A DNA stretch of 5,559 bases from Candidatus Poseidoniaceae archaeon. Lineage in GTDB: Archaea > Thermoplasmatota > Poseidoniia > Poseidoniales > Poseidoniaceae. Numbering within the stretch: position 1 is the stretch's first letter; every line of letters begins with the position of its first letter. The notes beneath the pieces were generated by a model, which was given only the letters and a program-made list of their open reading frames with translations, had not been told where the DNA came from and did no database searches. The stretch spans positions 1-5,559 of the forward strand of contig JAKMFY010000123.1 of NCBI GenBank assembly GCA_022425185.1, in the 5' to 3' direction. Of the stretch, positions 1 through 5,559 are shown piece after piece. The position numbers and the translations under genes are program-made.

Positions 1-767
1 GGGCTGCTGTCACAAATGAAACGGTTCTAGAAATAATATTCCCATCACGCCATGCAGCCAAAAGCGGTACTCCTTGTCTTACTTTACATCCCATTGGAGT
101 TCCGCACATTGAACAAGATTCAATTCCCGAATTTGGTGGGAAATCAGGATATGCTCCTCCACCTAGTACTCGCTTAGGCCCGTGGTGGAGATTGTTGAAT
201 GAAAAATGGGTTGACCAATCTATTCCTGACTTCTCATTATCTTTAGAAGTCACTCACCATGGCCCAGTAACAGATGTACCATGTTTGTTCATAGAAGTCG
301 GATCAACTCAAGAATATTGGCCTCATGAAGGGGCTGCAAGCCTTCTTTCAGACATAATCTGGGAGGGCCTTGGCCTGTCAGAAACGGATGAAATAGGAAA
401 TTGGGATGCTCAGAGCCATCACTCACATCCAGTTTTGATTACATTGGGAGGTGGCCACTATGCTCCCAAAGGAAACAAACTGGGCTCTGAAGAACATGTA
501 TGGCTCGGGCATATGCTTGCAAATCATTCAATTCCATTCGGAACATCTGAGAATCCAGGAACTCTTTGGAGACAATCGATTGATGCTGTGGTTGAATCTA
601 CAAAACGATCTTTTCCGGGAGGTTCGGTTGTGGCAACTGTAGAAAAAAAATCGTTCAAGGGATGGCAACGTCAATTGATTTATCAACATTTAGAATTGAT
701 TTCAGTGCCAGTTCTTCGCTCTAAACCTTTCTTGGAAATGGTCAATAGTCTTCAGCAGAAGCAGTGA
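1..767 (+). CDS. dtdA: D-aminoacyl-tRNA deacylase, DTD2/GEK1 type (5' end missing)
   Basis: This cytosolic proofreading enzyme hydrolyses D-amino acids from mischarged tRNA. The reading frame is open from base 3 to the TGA at 765-767, giving 254 visible residues. Seen motifs are an FPSRHAAKSG segment (visible residues 13-22), TLHPIG (27-32), THHGP (84-88), an IEVGST segment (97-102), GGGHYAP (149-155) and a GHMLANH segment (169-175). The His-rich THHGP and GGGHYAP blocks are hallmarks of the archaeal/plant DTD2 family, which is reported to bind zinc. Compared with family members I recall, roughly 60-80 N-terminal residues lie left of the window. A TTG at 192 is not the start, because homologous sequence (SRH and HPIG blocks) continues upstream in frame. 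The gene is followed after 15 nt by proline dehydrogenase on the same strand, so the two are probably cotranscribed. The family call is firm; tRNA specificity is not visible. Confidence 0.93.
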   Translation, partial: AAVTNETVLEIIFPSRHAAKSGTPCLTLHPIGVPHIEQDSIPEFGGKSGYAPPPSTRLGPWWRLLNEKWVDQSIPDFSLSLEVTHHGPVTDVPCLFIEVGSTQEYWPHEGAASLLSDIIWEGLGLSETDEIGNWDAQSHHSHPVLITLGGGHYAPKGNKLGSEEHVWLGHMLANHSIPFGTSENPGTLWRQSIDAVVESTKRSFPGGSVVATVEKKSFKGWQRQLIYQHLELISVPVLRSKPFLEMVNSLQQKQ

Positions 768-770
768 ATC

Positions 771-776
771 AAGGGG
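771..776 (+). promoter_or_regulatory. Shine-Dalgarno site of the proline dehydrogenase gene
   Basis: AAGGGG lies 6 nt before the ATG at 783 and 3 nt after the dtdA stop codon. It supports that start codon, and reinitiation or coupling within a two-gene transcript. The same 6-nt spacing is seen before the protease gene elsewhere in the window. Confidence 0.7.
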
Positions 777-782
777 ATAATT

Positions 783-1751
783 ATGCTGTCAAAATTAATT
801 GTGGCAATGACTCTTCGCATGCCTAGATGGTTTGTTCGCTGGGTGTCTCGTCGGTACGTAGCCGGTTCAACTCTTGACGACGCAGTACGTGTGATGCAAC
901 GTCTTCAGGCCGAAGATGCTTGTTTTACAATAGATGTGCTCGGGGAAGAAATCTCATCAATGGATGAGGCGAATTTTTTTCTTGAAGAATACGTTCGAGT
1001 AATGAATGCAATTGTTGAACACAATATTGATGCCAATCTGTCAATAAAACCTACAGCGTTTGGTCTACTGATTGATGAAGTTAAAGGATTTGAGAACATA
1101 GAGTCCCTTGTTCGACAAGCGTCAGAACATGATATGTTTGTCAGGCTGGATATGGAAGATCATAGAGTTACAACAGAGACCATACAGGTTGTTCTCAAGC
1201 TTCATGAAAAAGGACTCACGAATGTGGGCACGGTGTTGCAGGGGCGTCTTCATCGCACACTCGAAGATATCTCGGATGTTGAAAGTGAGCTTGGGCCAAT
1301 GGCGGATTACAGAATTTGCAAAGGAATTTATCTCGAACCTGAAGAGATTGCATATACTTCTCGAAAGGATATCAGAAAAGCTACGAATGATGCGATTAAG
1401 GAATCCCTAGTAAAAGGAGCATACGTGGGTATAGCATCACATGACCAAGCAGTTGTAGATTTTTCATTAAACGCTCTCGATGAACTCAAAATGGGACCAG
1501 GGCATTCAGATTCCCGATCAAACGCTGGTGGTGTAAGGAAAGGAAAAGGACCTGGTTATGAATTTCAGATGCTTCTTGGCGTCTGTGGTCCACTGCGTAG
1601 AAAACTAGCCAAACAAGGCCATCGAACAAGAGTGTACATTCCTTATGGTGAGATGTGGTATGAATACAGTATTCGGCGGTTACAAGAAAATCCAACGATT
1701 GGTCTTCAGGTAGCTAAAGCATTCTTGATGCCCTGGTCGAACCGACCATGA
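783..1751 (+). CDS. Proline dehydrogenase, monofunctional, FAD-dependent
   Basis: The enzyme oxidises L-proline to 1-pyrroline-5-carboxylate using FAD, the first step of proline breakdown to glutamate. The 322-residue length fits monofunctional bacterial/archaeal PRODH, which is a TIM-barrel. Motifs in order are LSIKPTAFG (residues 86-94, with the conserved Lys89), RLDMED (121-126), VLQGRLHRT (151-159), RICKGIYLEP (177-186), a SHD segment in place of the usual THN (219-221), YEFQML (259-264), and RVYIPYG followed by WYEYSIRRL (283-300). The paired Arg298-Arg299 match the two arginines that bind the proline carboxylate in PutA. The start is supported by AAGGGG 6 nt upstream. No P5C dehydrogenase domain or gene is present here, so the second step must be encoded elsewhere. 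An oddity is a Gly/Ser/Lys-rich insertion at about 237-258, just before YEFQML. The stop codon directly abuts the stop of the opposing gene. Confidence 0.93.
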   Translation: MLSKLIVAMTLRMPRWFVRWVSRRYVAGSTLDDAVRVMQRLQAEDACFTIDVLGEEISSMDEANFFLEEYVRVMNAIVEHNIDANLSIKPTAFGLLIDEVKGFENIESLVRQASEHDMFVRLDMEDHRVTTETIQVVLKLHEKGLTNVGTVLQGRLHRTLEDISDVESELGPMADYRICKGIYLEPEEIAYTSRKDIRKATNDAIKESLVKGAYVGIASHDQAVVDFSLNALDELKMGPGHSDSRSNAGGVRKGKGPGYEFQMLLGVCGPLRRKLAKQGHRTRVYIPYGEMWYEYSIRRLQENPTIGLQVAKAFLMPWSNRP

Positions 1752-2534
1752 TTAGTTTCGTCGTCGCTTCTTGTCTCTACGATTGGTTGGCTTGACTCGC
1801 TTCTTGATAATTTCTTTCGGAAGAATTGGATTAGGATTGAATCCGAGTTTTCCTTCCTTCCAAGCTTGTCGACGTTCCCGTGGTGTTTTCGGAGCGAAAC
1901 GTTCTGGTCTCGGCGGCTCATGGAGATACATTCGCTTGATCTTTGAAGCATCTACAGTTCCTCTAAGTGTTCTTCCTTCTCCAGTATGAATCGCTCTGAT
2001 TCTCCATGTTTGATGTCCGATCTCCATCAATGTGCTTGCTCTGAATGTGGTGCCTTGTTCTACGATGAGAACGTCTGGAGTTGAGAATTCTCCTCTCGTT
2101 TTTGTGATCTTAACACGCAGCATGTCTTGTCGAAGAGCAACTGCCCGAATGACTTTTGTTGCTTCCATTGATTCTGATGTTCCTTCTTTTGATTCTAAGC
2201 GAGTAATTCTCCATGCCATATCATCGTGTTCAAAGACATCTCCCAAATCAAGCCATTCATCAGAATCGAGGTCAATTGTTGCCATGTATGAATCAGGTCC
2301 GTCTGTTAACATAAAAGGGACTCTCTTCAATGGTGGTGGTCGGAATTGCAATTCATGAACCGATGTGCAATCATTGCATCGCAAAAGGTAATCTTTGCCT
2401 CGGCCCATCTCTCTTTCTCGAAGAATATCATGACCGGTTACATCGTCACATGTTGGACAAAGTACTGCATTCTCAAGAACTTCTTCTTCTTCGAAAAAGT
2501 CCTCATCCTCGTCAAAGTCTTCCATCGGTCTCAT
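1752..2534 (-). CDS. HVO_0476-type zinc-finger protein
   Basis: This resembles the HVO_0476 family of euryarchaeal zinc-finger proteins, whose biochemical role I do not know. With the start at 2534 the protein is 260 residues. It begins with a very acidic stretch (residues 4-18, mostly Asp/Glu), then a four-Cys zinc ribbon, CPTC at 26-29 and CNDC at 53-56. A mostly beta-type region follows, with repeated 'W-R-I' segments (AWRITRLES, TWRIRAIHT), and ends near KIKRMYLHEPP. The last 50 or so residues are a basic tail rich in Arg and Lys, ending in DKKRRRN. The frame stays open to 2708, but the extra N-terminal residues are unlike the family and run under the opposing gene. Two ATGs are possible: 2534, with GAGGG 4 nt upstream, and 2525, which gives 257 residues. 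Nucleic-acid binding is inferred from the zinc ribbon and basic tail only. Confidence 0.82.
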   Translation of the reverse strand: MRPMEDFDEDEDFFEEEEVLENAVLCPTCDDVTGHDILREREMGRGKDYLLRCNDCTSVHELQFRPPPLKRVPFMLTDGPDSYMATIDLDSDEWLDLGDVFEHDDMAWRITRLESKEGTSESMEATKVIRAVALRQDMLRVKITKTRGEFSTPDVLIVEQGTTFRASTLMEIGHQTWRIRAIHTGEGRTLRGTVDASKIKRMYLHEPPRPERFAPKTPRERRQAWKEGKLGFNPNPILPKEIIKKRVKPTNRRDKKRRRN

Positions 2535-2619
2535 GCAGCCCTCGATGGATGACACCTTTGAAGGCACCGCATCTGACTTGAACACAGACTTCAAAACAAA
2601 ATGTGGACAGCATCTGTCA
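2535..2619. promoter_or_regulatory. Divergent intergenic region, probable promoters
   Basis: About 85 nt separate the likely starts of the zinc-finger gene (-) and the methyltransferase gene (+), so both promoters should lie here. On the + strand an A-rich stretch, TTCAAAACAAAA (2591-2602), is centred about 24 nt before the ATG at 2620, where an archaeal TATA box would sit for a leaderless transcript. On the - strand, CTTCAAAG (complement of 2554-2561) lies about 23 nt before the ATG at 2534. Neither is a strong TATA match. GAGGG on the - strand (2543-2539) could be a Shine-Dalgarno site for the zinc-finger gene. There is no hairpin or other clear structure. Confidence 0.35.
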
Positions 2620-3336
2620 ATGAGCGAAGTCAAAAGGGAAGATGTCCTTCCTGCACTTCTCCTAGCTGATGAGCAGAGGTCTAGAGATGAGCCTGAAATC
2701 GCCGCCAATATTGCAACTCAGTTAGAACACATGGGACTTCATACATGGTCCATTTCAGTCATAAGACGACTTAGAGATGCTATTGGCCGCCTGTCCCCCT
2801 CCTCAGTTTTAGAAATCGGAGCAAGTATTGGACATAGATCTGCATGGTTATATGATCTTTTTACAACCCAACAACCGAAGAAATACGATTTAGTTGAACA
2901 AGGAGCAAAATTTGGAGTCATTCTTTTTCGCCTTCAATCACGATATGAAGCAGCACCTTGGTCAAACATATTAGTTGGGGAATTTTCTACTCTCTTAGCA
3001 GAAGCCAAAGCGTGGTCAATGACAATGAAATCTGGTGTAGGAACTGGTGAAAAACGCCTCGATTTGACCTACGATGCCATTATTGTTGATGACCAACCAG
3101 AAAAGGTGGCCTCCACAATATCAGAATCACTCCCTTTGCTCACTCAAAATGGAGTTCTGTTCACTGTCGAACCTCCTACCCCAACGGGTGAATATGATGA
3201 ACTCGACGAAAATGAACAAGCCAAAGTAGATGGTTTTAATGACTGGATAAAACTTATCGAAAGAACAAATTCAACACATCATATGGCATTTGTTCCGTTG
3301 TTCGAAGGTACTTTAGTCGCCTTTTTCAAACGCTAA
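2620..3336 (+). CDS. Class I SAM-dependent methyltransferase, O-methyltransferase-like
   Basis: The fold signature is that of a Rossmann-type SAM methyltransferase related to the catechol/caffeoyl O-methyltransferase group. From the start at 2620 it has 238 residues. Seen are motif I, VLEIGASIG (63-71), for SAM binding; KKYDLVEQ with acidic Glu93 at the end of strand 2, placed to hold the SAM ribose; YDAIIVDDQPE (151-161), the post-motif acidic strand; a LPLLTQNGVLFTVEPP segment (171-186); and a closing strand near GTLVAFFKR. The IDADK-type metal site of the COMT group is replaced by VDDQP, so metal dependence and substrate are open. In-frame ATGs at 2533 and 2545 would add up to 29 residues with no recognisable domain and would remove the intergenic space, so I prefer 2620. 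No Shine-Dalgarno is seen there, which fits a leaderless mRNA. It may also act on RNA or protein; the sequence does not decide. Confidence 0.75.
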   Translation: MSEVKREDVLPALLLADEQRSRDEPEIAANIATQLEHMGLHTWSISVIRRLRDAIGRLSPSSVLEIGASIGHRSAWLYDLFTTQQPKKYDLVEQGAKFGVILFRLQSRYEAAPWSNILVGEFSTLLAEAKAWSMTMKSGVGTGEKRLDLTYDAIIVDDQPEKVASTISESLPLLTQNGVLFTVEPPTPTGEYDELDENEQAKVDGFNDWIKLIERTNSTHHMAFVPLFEGTLVAFFKR

Positions 3337-3337
3337 A

Positions 3338-4456
3338 TTACGACTCAATGGCTTTATCTAACAGGGCTTGAATGTCAAGTAACCCATATCCATACTTGTT
3401 ATCGTGTCCTGACTGGCTTTCTTGAGGAGAAACTGTTTGCATCAACCAATCTTTGACTTGGTCGATCGTGGATACATCACTTGAGGTACCGTTACTGGCA
3501 AGTTCTGGATTTTGTTCGAGCAATAATGCGATTGCGCCTGTTACGAATACAGTCGCAGCACTGGTGCCACTTGAAGATGACCACGTTCCTTTATTGTTCA
3601 GCACAGGGACTTCCTTAGCAGGTGCAACAACTTCTGGCTTTTTGTCAGGATCATTTCGTGGTAATTGGAATGGGAATAGACTCCCTCCATTGTTTCCAAT
3701 GGATGATTTTGCCCATGGCCCTCCTGATTGAGTAACTCCTCCAACGCAAATTACGCGTCGTTCACCTCCTGGAGATGCTACGTCCCCATCATCATCTTCT
3801 CCACCGTCATTTCCTGCGGCGGCGACAACGAATATTCCTCGAGTTGTTGCATCAGCAACTGCGTCCTCGATTGTTCTTCCACCTGAATTGAGGAATGGGA
3901 GTATGTCTGGAGCGCCTCCGAGAGATAGTGAAATGATGTTCGTATTCATATTGATGCACCAATCAATGCCAGCTGCGACATCTTCCTCATAACCAGAACC
4001 GTTTTCTTGCATTACCTTAGCAACGTATAGGTCTACATCAGGTGCTATTCCGTCAAGCCAACCATCTGCGATAAGGATGCCAGCCATATTTGTGCCATGA
4101 CCATTGTCATCATAGGGATTGGTTTTACCTTGAACCACATCTGTCCATCCTTTCAATTCATAGCCCTCGAGGTCTGGATGATCAAGTTCAATGCCCGTGT
4201 CTACAACACATACCTTCACGCCTTTTCCAGTTAGGCTAGAGGGCATCCTGATGAGATCTTGGTATGCATCTTCCGAGTCAATCAATGCATCTTTAGGTTT
4301 AACAAAACTTAACGAATCTCCAACTATCACGCTGTAAAGAAAACCCGCAAGCAGAATGAGCATTATTCCTGTGCCAATACTGACAATCTTTCGAACAATG
4401 ACGAGATCAGTTTCGAGTTGAGGATTCATAGCAACCTCTGGAATTGACTCTTCCAT
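3338..4456 (-). CDS. Membrane-anchored subtilisin-like serine protease (S8)
   Basis: This is a 372-residue subtilase with the complete catalytic set: Asp86 in VVDTG, His120 in NGHGT, oxyanion Asn216 in AAAGND, and nucleophile Ser299 in SGTSAA. The domain spans about residues 76-366 and ends with the typical YGYGLLD. The N-terminus has a short cytosolic segment, an Arg-Lys pair (22-23), and one hydrophobic helix at about 24-45, which predicts a signal anchor with the protease outside the cell. Only about 30 residues separate helix and catalytic domain, so there is no room for the usual inhibitor_I9 propeptide. An acidic loop EDDDGD (220-225) follows the oxyanion Asn and might bind calcium. The ATG at 4456 is supported by a GAGGG-type Shine-Dalgarno 6 nt upstream; an ATG at 4429 is less likely. 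The gene is 9 nt downstream of the desulfurase gene, probably in the same operon. Substrates are unknown. Confidence 0.93.
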   Translation of the reverse strand: MEESIPEVAMNPQLETDLVIVRKIVSIGTGIMLILLAGFLYSVIVGDSLSFVKPKDALIDSEDAYQDLIRMPSSLTGKGVKVCVVDTGIELDHPDLEGYELKGWTDVVQGKTNPYDDNGHGTNMAGILIADGWLDGIAPDVDLYVAKVMQENGSGYEEDVAAGIDWCINMNTNIISLSLGGAPDILPFLNSGGRTIEDAVADATTRGIFVVAAAGNDGGEDDDGDVASPGGERRVICVGGVTQSGGPWAKSSIGNNGGSLFPFQLPRNDPDKKPEVVAPAKEVPVLNNKGTWSSSSGTSAATVFVTGAIALLLEQNPELASNGTSSDVSTIDQVKDWLMQTVSPQESQSGHDNKYGYGLLDIQALLDKAIES

Positions 4457-4462
4457 ATGATT

Positions 4463-4468
4463 CCCTCA
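4463..4468 (-). promoter_or_regulatory. Shine-Dalgarno of protease gene overlapping the upstream stop codon
   Basis: Read on the - strand, TGAGGG contains the TGA stop of the desulfurase gene and the GAGGG Shine-Dalgarno core, 6 nt before the protease ATG. A ribosome ending the desulfurase would sit on the initiation site, which suggests translational coupling. Confidence 0.7.
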
Positions 4469-5559
4469 ACTAAACGCATGAACTGCTTCGGAGAAGGTGT
4501 CTACAAACCTTCGGACATCCTCTTCTGTGTTGTAGAAATAAGCAGAGGCCCTTAGTGAGCCATTGTATCCTTTGTCATTAAACCATGAATGGACACAATG
4601 TTGCCCAGAGCGTACCATGACACCTGCAACTTCATCAAGTAATAATGCAATATCATGAGATGGAAGTTTATCATCGAGTAACAAAGAGCAGATTCCACCA
4701 CGCTTAGAAGGATCTTTAGGTCCAATAATCGAGACACCATGTATGTCTTTGACACCTTCTGTCATAATTTTGTTCAGAGATTTTTCATGAGCATGAACTT
4801 CATCCATATTCAATTGTGTGAGATAATCAATAGCCGCACCTGTTGCCATCATGCCAGCGAAGTGACCGAGACCGCCTTCAAACTTTGAGGGAGGTTTTGC
4901 CCACTCAAGTGAATCATATGTTGATGAAGTAACCGTTTGCCCACCTGATTGTATTGTTCTCATATTTTCGAGTAATTCAGTTCTACCCCACAATCCTCCC
5001 ATGCCAGATGGCCCAAGCATTTTATGGATTGAGAACGAATAGAAATCGATGCCTAGGTCTTGGACATCGACACTCATATGTGGTGCGGATTGTGCCCCAT
5101 CTATGGAGACTAGGGCTCCGTAATCTTTTGCGATTTTTGTGATTTCTTTTACTGGAATTTCAACCCCATCAAGATTTCCTACATGACTCATTGAAACCAT
5201 TTTCAAGTCGGAACCCGCTTGAGCACACGCTTCTTCAAATGATTCTAAATTAAACGTATTATCTTGATTAGAACGAACGATTCGATGATCGATACCTCGT
5301 TCTTGTTCTAATTGAAGCCATGGTACAAGGTTTGAATTATGCTCTCTATCGGTTGTCAGAACGACATCTCCCTTGTTCCAGTCCAATCCTTTAGCAATTT
5401 GGTTAAGGCTGTGTGTTGCATTTCTCGTAAATACAATCTCATTTACTGAAGGGGAAGATAAAAAATGAGCTAATTTCGTTCTTGATTGTGAAATCGACTT
5501 TGATACATGGGTTCCATAACGATGAACAGAACGACCACCACATCCGGGGGTATTGATGT
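4466..5559 (-). CDS. sufS: SufS-like cysteine desulfurase (N-terminus missing)
   Basis: This PLP-dependent class V aminotransferase-fold enzyme takes sulfur from cysteine as a persulfide for Fe-S clusters or sulfur-containing cofactors. The frame is open from 5557 to the TGA at 4468-4466, giving 363 visible residues; about 40-50 N-terminal residues lie beyond the right edge by comparison with E. coli SufS. Seen are VHRYGTH (visible residues 11-17), REHNSNLVPW with His73 (71-80), SIDGAQS with Asp153 and Gln156, FSIHKMLGPSG with PLP-binding Lys179, SGQHC with candidate persulfide Cys321, and SLRAS with Arg336. A TTG at 5386 is not the start, because family sequence continues upstream. The loop FEGGLGHFAG (226-235) differs from the FEAGTPN of bacterial SufS. 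No sufB, sufC, sufD or sufU gene is visible; the protease follows after 9 nt. Because the Cys and Lys are both kept, an active desulfurase is likely; a related lyase role cannot be excluded. Confidence 0.9.
   Translation of the reverse strand, partial: INTPGCGGRSVHRYGTHVSKSISQSRTKLAHFLSSPSVNEIVFTRNATHSLNQIAKGLDWNKGDVVLTTDREHNSNLVPWLQLEQERGIDHRIVRSNQDNTFNLESFEEACAQAGSDLKMVSMSHVGNLDGVEIPVKEITKIAKDYGALVSIDGAQSAPHMSVDVQDLGIDFYSFSIHKMLGPSGMGGLWGRTELLENMRTIQSGGQTVTSSTYDSLEWAKPPSKFEGGLGHFAGMMATGAAIDYLTQLNMDEVHAHEKSLNKIMTEGVKDIHGVSIIGPKDPSKRGGICSLLLDDKLPSHDIALLLDEVAGVMVRSGQHCVHSWFNDKGYNGSLRASAYFYNTEEDVRRFVDTFSEAVHAFS

Noticed and set aside
192..767. dtd2 starting at the TTG at 192
   Set aside because: The frame is open to the left edge and encodes conserved DTD2 blocks (SRH, HPIG) upstream of 192, so the gene is simply cut by the window.
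905..1099. Open frames antisense to, or out of frame with, the six genes (for example 905-1099 on -, 1108-1410 on +, 1486-1695 on -, 2032-2358 on +)
   Set aside because: They lie wholly inside well-supported genes, lack recognisable motifs, and are best explained as shadows.
2533..2619. Longer methyltransferase from 2533 or 2545
   Set aside because: The extra 25-29 residues show no domain and would leave the zinc-finger gene without an intergenic promoter; kept as an alternative only.
2535..2708. N-terminal extension of the zinc-finger protein to 2708
   Set aside because: The added residues resemble no part of the family, run antisense to the methyltransferase start, and precede a better start with a possible Shine-Dalgarno site.
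3322..3326. Run of five T as a terminator on the + strand
   Set aside because: It lies inside the methyltransferase coding region before the stop codon (Phe codons near the C-terminus), with no hairpin.
4466..5386. Cysteine desulfurase starting at the TTG at 5386
   Set aside because: The 57 codons upstream in frame carry family sequence (VHRYGTH, EIVFTR), so the true start lies beyond the right edge.
1..5559. CRISPR array, tRNA, transposon or defence island
   Set aside because: No direct-repeat array, cloverleaf, inverted-repeat ends, transposase or defence motif was seen; the gene content is core metabolism and proteostasis.

Overview
The window looks like a compact stretch of an archaeal chromosome, most likely a euryarchaeon of the marine Group II / Poseidoniales or a related Thermoplasmatota lineage. 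The pointers are a DTD2-type D-aminoacyl-tRNA deacylase (archaeal/plant family), an HVO_0476-type zinc-finger protein (known to me only from euryarchaea), a SufS-like cysteine desulfurase with an archaeal-looking catalytic-Cys neighbourhood, and very tight gene packing. The lineage is inferred from gene families recalled by eye, not from a search. No RNA gene, mobile element, CRISPR array or long repeat was seen.

Layout. Positions 1-1751 (+): the 3' part of dtd2, cut by the left edge, followed 15 nt later by a complete monofunctional proline dehydrogenase gene; the two look like one transcription unit. Positions 1752-2534 (-): an HVO_0476-type zinc-ribbon protein, whose stop codon abuts the proline dehydrogenase stop with no base between. 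Positions 2535-2619: the only intergenic space of any size (about 85 nt), where this gene and a + strand methyltransferase gene (2620-3336) diverge. Positions 3338-4456 (-): a membrane-anchored subtilisin-like (S8) protease, tail to tail with the methyltransferase at a spacing of 1 nt. Positions 4466-5559 (-): a SufS-like cysteine desulfurase, cut at its N-terminus by the right edge, lying upstream of the protease in the same apparent operon. The 9-nt gap and a Shine-Dalgarno sequence that overlaps the sufS stop suggest translational coupling.

How the genes fit together. The window is mostly housekeeping and catabolism: chiral proofreading of tRNA, proline oxidation, sulfur mobilisation, cell-surface proteolysis, plus one probable nucleic-acid-associated zinc-finger protein and one methyltransferase of unknown substrate. 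The most suggestive pairing is dtd2 with proline dehydrogenase, because proline oxidation yields a semialdehyde and DTD2 enzymes are known to clear aldehyde-modified D-aminoacyl-tRNAs; a functional link is only inferred. I see no convincing undescribed defence or mobile system. The points worth checking are the near-zero spacing of both convergent gene pairs, a Gly/Lys-rich insertion in proline dehydrogenase, charged tails on the zinc-finger protein, and an altered PLP-site loop in the desulfurase.
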